Below, piece by piece: positions 26,624 through 35,559 of a DNA stretch of 64,000 bases. Under the pieces are notes generated by a model. It had not been told where the DNA came from, ran no database searches, and worked only from the letters and a program-made list of their open reading frames with translations. The number at the start of each line of letters is the position of its first letter. Within the stretch, counting starts at the first letter, position 1. The translations under genes were made by a program, and so were the position numbers. The DNA lies in assembly GCF_026013645.1 (NCBI RefSeq), contig NZ_CP110224.1, positions 3,803,591 through 3,867,590 of the forward strand. Reading direction: 5' to 3'. The DNA is from Virgibacillus natechei (lineage in GTDB: Bacteria; Bacillota; Bacilli; Bacillales; Amphibacillaceae).

Positions 26624-27553
26624 TTAGTTCACTCCGTTATCTTCATCAAGCATTGGTTCCATTCTTTCTAATACATCATTCTTTAGCTCACTGTCGTCAT
26701 CCATTGTCTCGATATTTGCAACAATGGATTCGATCGGTTCATCTAAAAAGTCCGTATATCGATTATTTAACACCGTTCCTTCAATCGCATTAACGAAATA
26801 TTCCTGTTCATCATTACTAGTATCCAATGTAATTTTATACGTGGGTGCGAATACTTGTTCATTATTTTCTAAAGGTACTCTTGTATAAAATCCAATATCC
26901 ATGGACATTACGGCTTCATTTGGATATAGTTCATTGTTTACATACAGTGCTTCAACTGCTCTAATCGGCTGGATTAATGTTCTACTATCCCCTTGAGACT
27001 CAGCATCTTCAAGAATTGTTTGTGTGTAGAATTCCATATTATTTTCTTCATCTAAGAAAACAAGGACAATACCACTGCGATTATAATAGACGGAACGTTC
27101 ATTTTTTTCCTGGAAAAAAACGAGTACATTCATTTCATTATTCCATTCACCAAACACATATTCCTCTAAGTAGAGAATATTATCCTCTAAAATTGTGAGT
27201 ATATCGTCGCCTGATGCGTCATCTGGAATAGAAATAGACTCTTCAAACTGTGAAACAATGATACTGTCATTAATCACTTCCGTGTTTTGATCGTCAAAAT
27301 CAGCTATTTGCTCACGTTCCTGCTGACTAAACTCTTTTTGTTCAGCTGAAATATAGGATTCTTCTGTAACATCTATATGAATATCATCGATTGTAATATT
27401 TTCAGATTCAAGCTGGTCTTCAATTGAGGATTCCTGCTCCTCCAATACACCTAAGTCTGCTTGTTCCTGCTTATTAAGGAATTCTATTAACAAATAGATA
27501 TTGAGAATAAAGAAGCAGAGGATAAACAAGGTTTTTATTTTACTCCATTGCAT
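26624..27553 (-). CDS. walI: WalK regulator WalI (YycI)
   Basis: 309 residues. One N-terminal membrane helix (KTLFILCFFILNIYLLIEFL) and a large acidic extracellular domain, the YycI architecture. With WalH it contacts WalK in the membrane and restrains its activity. ATG 27553 is preferred over an upstream TTG because of spacing to the GGGGG RBS; it overlaps the walH stop by a few bases. Somewhat longer than the ~280 residues of Bacillus subtilis YycI. Confidence 0.92.
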   Translation of the reverse strand: MQWSKIKTLFILCFFILNIYLLIEFLNKQEQADLGVLEEQESSIEDQLESENITIDDIHIDVTEESYISAEQKEFSQQEREQIADFDDQNTEVINDSIIVSQFEESISIPDDASGDDILTILEDNILYLEEYVFGEWNNEMNVLVFFQEKNERSVYYNRSGIVLVFLDEENNMEFYTQTILEDAESQGDSRTLIQPIRAVEALYVNNELYPNEAVMSMDIGFYTRVPLENNEQVFAPTYKITLDTSNDEQEYFVNAIEGTVLNNRYTDFLDEPIESIVANIETMDDDSELKNDVLERMEPMLDEDNGVN

Positions 27554-27555
27554 CC

Positions 27556-28872
27556 TCAACCGCCCCCTTCATCTGGTCCAATATCTGTTACATTAATTTC
27601 TCTCCAGTTATCGTTATACTTCAGATACCATCCAGGTTCAAGCGCAACATAATCACCGTTATAGACCAAACGATAACCAGGTTTTACATCCTGAATATTT
27701 TCCACATCATAATCTGTTCTGAATTTATTATTTATATAATAAAGAACATCATTACCTGAGGGTAGTTCATGTGATTGACTGCTTAGCGTATTATTTAAAT
27801 TAAAAATAGGACGATGATATTGCGCCAATTCCTGATCATTCCATTCCTGCTCTATTTTCGACAAACCTAAAAAATTAAACACCGGATATCCATTATGATA
27901 CTTACGGTATAAAACTCTATTGGTAGCAGCGGTTTCTAAATCCATAAGTTTGTATTCTTCTGTCCAGCCATTATGATCATTAATTTGTGAGATACTTCTC
28001 TCCAGCAAATCTATTGGCACTTCATCGTTAGGAGTCGACGATTGTGGGTTAATGTATTCCATAGTTCCTCGCTCTTCATAAATGCTCATCCCTCGCTGTG
28101 CATCGGAATAATAGACTTCTTCTGTACTTGCAACGGATTCATTTGATTGACTAACTAATGAAGGGTCTGGAAATAAAGCATTTACCATGTCATTTGGATT
28201 AATAACATCAGCAGCTAAGGAATACTGCTGCATACTAACACCCTCTTGCGGAATATAAATAGGTGACTCTCCTTCGTCAAAGTGTACATATTCCGTTAAT
28301 CCCTCACGCACCGTAACGGTATCCCATAATTGCTCATATCGATCTGAATCATTGATAACGGCAGTAGCTTGTTCGTTTTCATCAATCGACGGAATTTCGA
28401 CATTTATAGATGATGTTAGATCATCAAACGTTAAATACATACGATCAAACGACCAAGTTGGGAGTATCTCTGCATCATCATCACTCAAGGTAAAAAGATC
28501 ATTCAATAATTCGACAGGTAACGCACTCGGAAATATAATCTCTACTTCGTAATTATTCTGCGATCTTGCATTTGATTCCCTAACTTCTAAGTTCGTAAAT
28601 GACCATGATTGCATGTCCTGATAGAAGGCTTGTCGGTCACTCGGATCCGTGAAACCAAAATGATGATCATTGGTATGGATTATGATGGAACTTGGCTCAA
28701 CAATCGTTGCTTTTGTTTCTTCCCTGCTACCACCTATATCCGCTTCATTGATATGTGAAGAGATATCTAGCGTTTCATAATTAGGTTGGTAGGTCCATAA
28801 ACCGAACGTCAATAACAGACTTACTCCGATTAAAATAAATAATGTAAATGTCTTCACTGTTTCAAGTTTAAT
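27556..28872 (-). CDS. walH: WalK regulator WalH (YycH)
   Basis: About 438 residues. One N-terminal membrane helix (TFTLFILIGVSLLLTFGLW) then an extracellular domain of YycH type ending near GWYLKYNDNWREIN. It forms a ternary complex with WalI and WalK. The start is a problem: the only in-frame ATG (28893) lacks an RBS, while a strong GGAGGGG (28878-28884) sits five bases before an ATT codon at 28872. The start given assumes ATT; with ATG the protein is 445 residues. The gene overlaps the end of walK either way. Confidence 0.88.
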   Translation of the reverse strand: MKLETVKTFTLFILIGVSLLLTFGLWTYQPNYETLDISSHINEADIGGSREETKATIVEPSSIIIHTNDHHFGFTDPSDRQAFYQDMQSWSFTNLEVRESNARSQNNYEVEIIFPSALPVELLNDLFTLSDDDAEILPTWSFDRMYLTFDDLTSSINVEIPSIDENEQATAVINDSDRYEQLWDTVTVREGLTEYVHFDEGESPIYIPQEGVSMQQYSLAADVINPNDMVNALFPDPSLVSQSNESVASTEEVYYSDAQRGMSIYEERGTMEYINPQSSTPNDEVPIDLLERSISQINDHNGWTEEYKLMDLETAATNRVLYRKYHNGYPVFNFLGLSKIEQEWNDQELAQYHRPIFNLNNTLSSQSHELPSGNDVLYYINNKFRTDYDVENIQDVKPGYRLVYNGDYVALEPGWYLKYNDNWREINVTDIGPDEGGG

Positions 28873-30700
28873 AGTAACCCCTCCGCTTCTCATTCATAAG
28901 CGGTAATGTAAAGAGAATAGTCGTCCCTTTACCTTCTTTGCTCTTTGCCCATATTCTACCGTGCTGTGCTTCGATTATTTCTTTGGAAATGGCTAATCCC
29001 AGACCTGTTCCACCAAGGTTCCTCGTTCTTGCTTTATCTGCCCTGTAAAAGCGTTCAAATATTTTCTCCAGTTTATCATAAGCAATTCCTAGTCCCTGAT
29101 CCTGTACACTCACAAGCAGGTGATGTCTCTGCTTTTCTACTTTTAATCGAATGACTCCACCCTCTGGTGAATATTTGATTGCATTAGATATAACATTATC
29201 GAGTACCTGTGTCATTTTATCCTTATCCAGCCAAACCTCTAACGCACTTTTTGGCAATTGCCTTTGCAAAATAACATGTTCTGGCTTATTCATATCAAAC
29301 CGGTCAATTACCTCGTGAAAATAACGGACGAAATCTGTGCGTTCCATTTGCAGGGCATGATCCTTTGTGTCCATTTTGGAAAGTTGCAGCAGATCATTTA
29401 CCATGCGAATCATCCGTTCTGTTTCATTTTGCGTTACACTTAAGAATTTAGGTGCAATTTCTTTGTCTTGCCATGCACCATCCGTCAAGGCTTCCATATA
29501 GCTTTTCATCGTTGTAAGTGGTGTGCGTAATTCATGTGACACGTTCGATACGAATTCCCGTCGCTCTTGATCGATTCTTTCTTGTTCTGTTACATCCGTA
29601 ATAACAGTAATAAACCCTGTCACTTCATCCTCATCATCAAAAACAGTAGAAAATTCAGCTCGAATTAAGAAATATTGTTCTTCATCACTAAAATCAATAA
29701 TCATGGATCCATTATCTTGTAACTGGGATATATCTACAATTTTATCCTCTAATGGGATGACATCAAGCAAGTATGCACCTATAATATCTTCGGGATTACG
29801 ACCAATTAGCCTGCCAGCTGTCTCATTCATTAACGTTACCGCCCCGGTTCCGTCTGTTGATATAACACCATCAGACATATTAGACAGCACCGAACTAAGC
29901 TTGCGTCTCTCTTCTTCTATTGTTGAATAGGAGTGCTTTAATCGGCTATTTAAGTCATTAAACGTATCCGCCAATTGACCAATCTCATCTTTACTATATA
30001 CATTTACTTTTTGGGTGAAATCTCCCTTAGCCATCGTTTGTGCCTGGCTTCTCATTTCTGAAATTGGTTTTGTAATCGTACGCGCTACTAATATTCCAAT
30101 AAATGCTGAAACGACAATAGCCAGAATCGAACCTCGTAAAAAGATTTCATTGATATTTTGCAGCTGGTCATAAACACCTTCCAGTGACGCTTCTAAATAG
30201 ATCACACCAGCCACATTATCCTCATCGTCAAATAGAGGTACTGCTTGAACATATACCCGGTTTCCAGTTTCCCCGTCCACTACTGTGTTTTCCTGCTGTT
30301 CATCAAGAAAAAGTGCACTTTGCACCATCTCCCTCGTTGTCTTCTTTCCAACTTCGTCTTGACTGAAAACATCATTCGTTCCCAAAATACGGCTTTGACT
30401 ATTAATAACTTGTAAGTTTGTAATATCAGCTGTATCAACATCACTTACTATATTTTGAATTTCTTCCAGCAGTGTTGGCCCCTCATCATCATCTTCACGT
30501 TCCCTATCAAAAGCCTGTTCCAGGTTATATCCCATTAAATCAACTCGACTATTAACGGAATCCTCGAAACTATTTATCAGCTCATCTTCCAATTCTCTGG
30601 TAAAAAATGAACCAATAACTTGGATGGCCACAAGCAATAGTAAAATATAAATGATAATAAATTTTAATTGAATCGAACGAAAAAAACCAACTTTATTCAT
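28868..30700 (-). CDS. walK: Sensor histidine kinase WalK (YycG)
   Basis: 610 residues. Two membrane helices (about 12-34 and 188-208) flank an extracytoplasmic Cache/PAS-like domain; then HAMP (about 209-262), PAS (about 265-370), HisKA with His389 in NVSHELRTPLTT, and an HATPase with NVISNAIKYSPEGG, the DQGLGIA loop and NLGGTGLGLAI. This is the WalK layout. It senses cell-wall status (lipid II/autolysin products) and phosphorylates WalR. ATG 30700 lies eight bases after CAGGAG, five bases into the gap after walR. Confidence 0.96.
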   Translation of the reverse strand: MNKVGFFRSIQLKFIIIYILLLLVAIQVIGSFFTRELEDELINSFEDSVNSRVDLMGYNLEQAFDREREDDDEGPTLLEEIQNIVSDVDTADITNLQVINSQSRILGTNDVFSQDEVGKKTTREMVQSALFLDEQQENTVVDGETGNRVYVQAVPLFDDEDNVAGVIYLEASLEGVYDQLQNINEIFLRGSILAIVVSAFIGILVARTITKPISEMRSQAQTMAKGDFTQKVNVYSKDEIGQLADTFNDLNSRLKHSYSTIEEERRKLSSVLSNMSDGVISTDGTGAVTLMNETAGRLIGRNPEDIIGAYLLDVIPLEDKIVDISQLQDNGSMIIDFSDEEQYFLIRAEFSTVFDDEDEVTGFITVITDVTEQERIDQERREFVSNVSHELRTPLTTMKSYMEALTDGAWQDKEIAPKFLSVTQNETERMIRMVNDLLQLSKMDTKDHALQMERTDFVRYFHEVIDRFDMNKPEHVILQRQLPKSALEVWLDKDKMTQVLDNVISNAIKYSPEGGVIRLKVEKQRHHLLVSVQDQGLGIAYDKLEKIFERFYRADKARTRNLGGTGLGLAISKEIIEAQHGRIWAKSKEGKGTTILFTLPLMNEKRRGYY

Positions 30701-30705
30701 CACAA

Positions 30706-31407
30706 CTACTCCTGATCAGGATTACGTAAATAATAGCCAACTCCTCGACGCGTAACAATCCACATCGGGGTACTTGGAGTCTCCTCAATTTTCTCACGAA
30801 GTCTTCTTACCGTTACATCCACTGTACGTACATCCCCAAAATAATCATAACCCCATACAATTTCAAGTAAGTGTTCGCGTGTCATAACCTGACCAATATG
30901 ACGTGCTAAGTAATGCAATAATTCGAACTCGCGATGCGTCAACTCAATCTCAACGCCATTTCTTGAAACAACATACGCATCTGGATGAACGATGAGAGAT
31001 CCGATAACAATATCTTTCGTTGCCCTCACCGTATCATCTGGAACCTCTTGTCTGCGCAGGTTCGCTTTTACTCGTGCAATCAACTCCCGATTACTAAATG
31101 GCTTTGTCACATAGTCATCTGCACCAAGCTCCAGACCTAATACTTTATCAATTTCTGTATCCTTCGCTGTCAACATAATAATCGGCATCGATTGTGTCTT
31201 ACGAATCTCGCGGCATACTTCATTTCCATCTCTATTTGGTAACATAATATCTAATAAAATTAACTCAGGTTTCTCCGATTCAGCAAGCGAAATAGCCTCA
31301 TCTCCATCATAAGCTAATACGACTTCATATCCTTCTTTTTCTAAATTGAATTTTAATATATCTGCGATTGGCTGTTCATCATCTACAACTAAAATTTTCT
31401 GACTCAT
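30706..31407 (-). CDS. walR: Response regulator WalR (YycF)
   Basis: 233 residues. Receiver domain with the phospho-acceptor Asp53 ([11 protein letters not shown]) and K in [20 protein letters not shown]; OmpR/PhoB winged helix from about 130, including [14 protein letters not shown] and the RRGVGYYL end. WalR controls autolysin and wall-metabolism genes and is essential in most Firmicutes. First gene of walRKHIJ-htrA. Its upstream region runs into the tandem array beginning at about 31532. Confidence 0.97.
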   Translation of the reverse strand: MSQKILVVDDEQPIADILKFNLEKEGYEVVLAYDGDEAISLAESEKPELILLDIMLPNRDGNEVCREIRKTQSMPIIMLTAKDTEIDKVLGLELGADDYVTKPFSNRELIARVKANLRRQEVPDDTVRATKDIVIGSLIVHPDAYVVSRNGVEIELTHREFELLHYLARHIGQVMTREHLLEIVWGYDYFGDVRTVDVTVRRLREKIEETPSTPMWIVTRRGVGYYLRNPDQE

Positions 31408-31626
31408 AATGCCACATCCTTTTTTTGCATTGCTTGTTTCTATTTTATCGTACTTTGGGTTAAATGTCTTGGGTTGTCATTGATTGTTTTACGTTTTAGT
31501 TTAAGGTAATGGGTGACTTCCCACTATATTTGAGTATGAGCGAGCGGGAGGGTGGTTCACTCGAGCGAGAGAGGGAGTCACTCGAGCGACAGGAGATTCT
31601 ACTCGAGCGAGAGAGGGAGTTTTTAA

Positions 31627-32275
31627 CTTACAAATACGTGGTCTAACTCCACCGTCTTTAGACGGTATCCGCTTTTAGCCTTATCCTTAAATGTTCATAC
31701 TTGAAGTATGAGGTGATTAGTATGGACGGATATCGAAAAAGTGGTCATGCAGTGTATGATATCAAGTATCACGTAATATGGGTAACAAAATATAGATATA
31801 AGGTATTGCGGGGGCACATAGCAGTAAGGACAAGGGAATTGATTAGACAGGGTTGTGAAGCAAGAGGAATTACAATTTTGCAAGGAAGTGTCGGTAAAGA
31901 CCATATTCACTTATTGTTATCCTGCCCGCCAAGTATTGCTCCAAGTAAAGTTTTGCAGTATCTAAAAGGGAGATCATCAAGATTATTACAGGATGAATTT
32001 CCAGAACTCAAAAAGCGCTATTGGGGTCAGCATTTGTGGGCAAGAGGATACTTTTGCGCCACAGTTGGAACGGTAACAGATGAGATAATAAGAAATTATA
32101 TAGCCAATCAATTCAATGAAGGCAAGGACGACATATTCAAGATTGAAGAATGAGTTTAGTCAAATTTTGAATATGCTTTAGCTTAAGGACTTTGAGCAGG
32201 ACTTCAGCCTGAAAAGCGACTTTAGTCGCCGACATTTATGTCCAAATCCACCTGCTTTAGCAGGTGGTCGTTTAA
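31627..32275 (+). mobile_element. IS200-type insertion sequence (tnpA only) inside the tandem array
   Basis: About 649 bp. Removing it rejoins the array exactly: GGGAGTTTTTAA on the left with GCTTGGTGCTCG on the right, as in every other unit, so both ends are known to within the TTTAA shared by target and right end. The left end has an ACCGTCTTTAGACGGT hairpin (31651-31666), the right end CCACCTGCTTTAGCAGGTGG (32249-32268) plus GCGACTTTAGTCGC. No target duplication, as expected for the single-strand transposition of this family. Confidence 0.92.
31722..32153 (+). CDS. tnpA: IS200/IS605 family transposase TnpA (Y1 HUH)
   Basis: 143 residues from ATG 31722 (AGGTGA upstream). HUH motif H61-I-H63 in GKDHIHLLLSCPP and the catalytic tyrosine near Y126 (IIRNYIANQF) are both present, as is the KYHVIWVTKYRYKVL start typical of IS200 transposases. 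Acts on single-stranded DNA hairpin ends. Intact, so probably functional; possibly able to move the tnpB-only element at 22 kb if the end sequences are compatible. Confidence 0.95.
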   Translation: MDGYRKSGHAVYDIKYHVIWVTKYRYKVLRGHIAVRTRELIRQGCEARGITILQGSVGKDHIHLLLSCPPSIAPSKVLQYLKGRSSRLLQDEFPELKKRYWGQHLWARGYFCATVGTVTDEIIRNYIANQFNEGKDDIFKIEE

Positions 32276-33203
32276 GCTTGGTGCTCGAACCAGAGGTGGT
32301 CTTGCTCGACCTGGGGATGCTGGCGCTCGAACCTGGGATGCTCCCGCGCGAGCGAGCGGGAGGATGGTTGACTCGAGCGGGAGAGCGACTCACTCGAGCG
32401 ACAGGTGATTCTACTCGAGCGAGAGAGGGAGTTTTTAAGCTTGGTGCTCGAACCAGAGGTGGTCTTGCTCGACCTGGGGATGCTGGCGCTCGAACCTGGG
32501 ATGCTCCCGCGCGAGCGAGCCGGAGGATGGTTGACTCGAGCGGGAGAGCGACTCACTCGAGCGACAGGAGATTCTACTCGAGCGAGAGAGGGAGTTTTTA
32601 AGCTTGGTGCTCGACACAGAGGTGGTCTTGCTCGACCTGGGGATGCTGGCGCTCGAACCTGGGATACTCCCGCGCGAGCGAGCCGGAGGATGGTTGACTC
32701 GAGCGGGAGAGCGACTCACTCGAGCGACAGGAGATTCTACTCGAGCGAGAGAGGGAGTTTTTAAGCTTGGTGCTCGAACCAGAGGTGGTCTTGCTCGACC
32801 TGGGGATGCTGGCGCTCGAACCTGGGATGCTCCCGCGCGAGCGAGCGGGAGGATGGTTGACTCGAGCGAGAGAGCGACTCACTCGAGCGACAGGAGATTC
32901 TACTCGAGCGAGAGAGGGAGTTTTTAAGCTTGGTGCTCGAACCAGAGGTGGTCTTGCTCGACCTGGGGATGCTGGCGCTCGAACCTGGGATGCTCCCGCG
33001 CGAGCGAGCGGGAGGGTGGTTGACTCGAGCGGGAGAGCGACTCACTCGAGCGACAGGAGATTCTACTCGAGCGAGAGAGGGAGTTTTTAAGCTTGGTGCT
33101 CGAACCAGAGGTGGTCTTGCTCGACCTGGGGATGCTGGCGCTCGAACCTGGGATGCTCCCGCTCGACCTAAAGAGGCTCCCGCTCGATCCGACATGCTCC
33201 TCT

Positions 33204-33556
33204 CCTGGTCCCGCTAAAATTGCTTCTCATCAATGCGAATGTAACGATTTTACTAGTTGGCATTTAGTTAATGAAGGGCCGGTTATAGGGAAAAAGAAAA
33301 TTCAAGCGTTCCTTCCTGATTTAGGTCGACACTCTCCCGATCCAGTTATAGGTTATAATAATATTAGAAAACTTGGTTGTCACCAAGCCTTTAGGTGACA
33401 GCCCTAGTTGCACTTATGCAGTAAGAAAGTTTTTATACTTTTTTAACTGCAAATAAAGAGCCATATGACCGCAGCGGCCGTCCCGTCGAAAACATATAAA
33501 TTTATTTTCTGATAAATGGAAGAAAAGAGTGGAATTTAAGCTGCTATTTAACCAAT
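33204..33556. other. Intergenic region without a gene
   Basis: Between the tandem array and the purA terminator. Apart from the double-hairpin repeat it holds a short GC-rich fragment at 33468-33500 (CCGCAGCGGCCGTCCCGTCG) that looks like a remnant of the MITE-like family end. I see no gene. Confidence 0.5.
33361..33460 (+). repeat. Modular double-hairpin repeat, copy 1
   Basis: AGAAAACTTGG, a hairpin TGTCACC/GGTGACA (33379-33400), then AGTTGCACTTATGCAG and a second hairpin ending near ACTGC (33450). It aligns along about 90 bases with the minus strand of 62513-62602, where the first stem is TATCGCC/GGCGATA: two base pairs differ and both are compensated. Function unknown. Confidence 0.75.
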
Positions 33557-33592
33557 AAAAAGAGGCTATCGATGAAGACAGCCTCTTACCAA
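33556..33592 (-). terminator. purA terminator
   Basis: AGAGGCT (33561-33567) pairs with AGCCTCT (33580-33586); minus-strand T-tail TTTTTATTGG. Immediately follows the purA stop. Confidence 0.85.
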
Positions 33593-34882
33593 TTAGTCTC
33601 TATAAACACTTCGTACAACATTCGTCTGCGAGCGATCTGGCCCGACAGAAAATACAGAAAGCGGAATTTCCGTTAATTGTGAAATACGCTCTAAATAATG
33701 GCGCGCATTTTCCGGAAGTTCATGCAGGTTTTTCACATGTGTAATGTCTTCTGTCCAGCCGGGCATTTCCTCATATACCGGCTCACATTCTGCTAAAACG
33801 GATAAACTTGCCGGAAACTCATTCATTATTTCACCTTTATAGCGATAAGCCACACAGATTCTCAAATTTTCTATTCCTGTTAAGACATCCAATGAATTTA
33901 ATGATAAATCCGTAATTCCACTCACGCGACGTGCATGACGAACGACCACACTATCAAACCAGCCGACACGACGAGGTCTTCCTGTTGTTGTTCCGTACTC
34001 ACGCCCGACTTCCCGAATTTGCTCACCTACTTCATCATCCAGTTCTGTTGGAAAAGGGCCATCACCAACACGGGTTGTATATGCTTTAGACACACCTACA
34101 ACATGATTGATTTTCGATGGGCCTACACCAGACCCAATTGTCACACCACCTGCAACCGGGTTGGACGATGTAACAAATGGATATGTTCCCTGATCGATAT
34201 CAAGCATAACACCTTGCGCCCCTTCAAATAAGACGCGACGGCCATCATCTAGTGCATCATTTAAAACAACCGATGTATCATAAACGTACTGTGCCATTTG
34301 CTGGCCATATTCATAGTACTCTTCTAAAATATCTTCTACCTTGATCGGGTCTACCTCATATACTTTTTCAAATAAGCGGTTTTTCTCTTTTAAATTCTGC
34401 TCCAATTTCGTGCGAAAGGCTTCTTTATCGAGCAGGTCGGCAATTCGAATTCCACTACGTGCGGCTTTATCCATATATGCAGGTCCGATGCCTTTTTTCG
34501 TTGTACCGATTTTATTATCGCCCTTTTCATCTTCCTGTAAAATATCCAATTGCAGGTGATAAGGCAAAATCACATGTGCGCGGTTACTGATGCGCAGATT
34601 ATCGGTCGAAATATTACGTTCATGCAGGTAGGCAACCTCCTCGACAAATGCTTTTGGATCAATCACCATACCATTTCCCAACACACAAATTTTATCATCA
34701 AAAAATATGCCAGACGGGATTAAATGCAATTTATACGTTATATCATCAAACTTGATCGTATGCCCAGCGTTGTTTCCCCCTTGATAACGAGCAACAACCT
34801 CGGCATTTTGCGATAAAAAGTCCGTAATCTTCCCTTTCCCTTCATCGCCCCACTGCGTTCCAACTACTACTACTGAGGACAT
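33593..34882 (-). CDS. purA: Adenylosuccinate synthetase
   Basis: 429 residues, normal length. The N-terminal GTP loop [14 protein letters not shown], the NAGHTI motif, [20 protein letters not shown], and the [13 protein letters not shown] stretch are all present. Converts IMP, aspartate and GTP to adenylosuccinate, the first step of AMP synthesis. Single-gene unit with its own promoter, a PurR-type operator upstream, and a terminator. GGAGGTG precedes the ATG. Confidence 0.97.
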   Translation of the reverse strand: MSSVVVVGTQWGDEGKGKITDFLSQNAEVVARYQGGNNAGHTIKFDDITYKLHLIPSGIFFDDKICVLGNGMVIDPKAFVEEVAYLHERNISTDNLRISNRAHVILPYHLQLDILQEDEKGDNKIGTTKKGIGPAYMDKAARSGIRIADLLDKEAFRTKLEQNLKEKNRLFEKVYEVDPIKVEDILEEYYEYGQQMAQYVYDTSVVLNDALDDGRRVLFEGAQGVMLDIDQGTYPFVTSSNPVAGGVTIGSGVGPSKINHVVGVSKAYTTRVGDGPFPTELDDEVGEQIREVGREYGTTTGRPRRVGWFDSVVVRHARRVSGITDLSLNSLDVLTGIENLRICVAYRYKGEIMNEFPASLSVLAECEPVYEEMPGWTEDITHVKNLHELPENARHYLERISQLTEIPLSVFSVGPDRSQTNVVRSVYRD

Positions 34883-34935
34883 CGTGCACCTCCACTAATT
34901 TATGTATTATATGATTTTTATTGTTTCCTAGCGTA

Positions 34936-34964
34936 AGTTTATCAATAATGGAGATGTAAGTCAA
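34936..34964 (-). promoter_or_regulatory. purA promoter
   Basis: On the minus strand TTGACT (34964-34959), 17 bases, TAAACT (34941-34936), about 50 bases before the purA start. The -10 is weak. Confidence 0.5.
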
Positions 34965-34968
34965 TTTG

Positions 34969-35012
34969 AAAAGCGAACGTTGTGTGGATATTAATTTTTA
35001 TTGTTCGGTAAA
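34969..35012 (-). promoter_or_regulatory. PurR operator: inverted pair of PurBoxes
   Basis: AAAAGCGAACGTT (34969-34981) and the inverted ATTGTTCGGTAAA (35000-35012) each match the PurBox core CCGAAC with few changes; taken as 14-mers they are 16 bases apart, the spacing known for Bacillus subtilis PurR sites. They lie just upstream of the purA -35 element, the known position for control of purA by PurR and PRPP. Confidence 0.75.
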
Positions 35013-35122
35013 GTGCCAGTCTAAAATGGAATTATCTTATCGTTGGATATAAAAAGAACCCGGTTTGAAAAAGGTTAATTAAAATGGATTCTTAGCCAAT
35101 AGATTCTAATTTGGTTTTCATC

Positions 35123-35335
35123 TTATACATCACGTGATTCCTTCAAAAGATCATCCAGTGTGACGTAATCGCCTTTTTTGATGCATTACCGAGCTTGTTC
35201 TATTTCTTTTTTCGTAGTATCATTTATTTCTAATTCATCTTCGTCGAATAAGTGCCGTGAAAAATCCTTCATCCTTGGCAACTTTTCTTTAGGAAATTTG
35301 TCAACGATTTGGTGTAATTCTTCACGATCAATCAT
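35123..35335 (-). pseudogene. Antitoxin-like small gene with an in-frame stop
   Basis: From ATG 35335 (AAAGGAGG upstream) the frame reads MIDREELHQIVDKFPKEKLP..., then ...TTKKEIEQAR, a TAA at 35188-35186, and continues in the same frame with IKKGDYVTLDDLLKES to a second stop at 35123. The composite resembles small antitoxins of RelB/Phd-like type (...KEIEQAR..IKKGD..TLDDLLKE). No toxin gene remains downstream (only MKTKLESIG then stop). Likely a decayed toxin-antitoxin locus; alternatively a 49-residue functional truncation. Confidence 0.55.
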
Positions 35336-35559
35336 AACATTTTACCTCCTTTTTATGAACTATACCCATAGGTGGGATAGTTTAATTTAAATATTTTTTT
35401 GTTATAACGCCGTAATAATACCTTATAAGTATAAAGCCTCGCAACTTCTTAAATGATATAACTGTCAATTACTTTTATGCTTATTTTCTGGCTTATTGAA
35501 TAAAACAAGCCTTGCAGCAAAAAATATCTAGAAATACTTTACACGATGAGGTGGAAAAA

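Larger units (their letters stand above)
31532..33203. repeat. Hierarchical tandem array, 21-bp steps in 163-bp units, split by IS200
   Basis: Five complete 163-bp units begin at 32276, 32439, 32602, 32765 and 32928, a partial unit begins at 33091, and a leading partial unit is at 31532-31626. Within a unit CTCGA (or CGCGA) cores are spaced 21, 21, 21, 25, 21, 21 and 33 bases apart, the 33 including the unit joint. The flanking partial units are also built from 21-bp steps. The array is GC-rich in an AT-rich genome. Because 163 is not divisible by 3, the long frames on both strands are not coding. Units differ by only a few bases. Confidence 0.95.

Noticed and set aside
31532..33203. CRISPR array
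   Set aside because: Repeats are contiguous without unique spacers, and no cas genes are present.
32278..33217. Several 95-144 codon open frames on both strands in the tandem array
   Set aside because: They arise because the 163-bp unit has few stop codons; the frame shifts by one each unit, products are R/S/G/P-rich, and there is no RBS.
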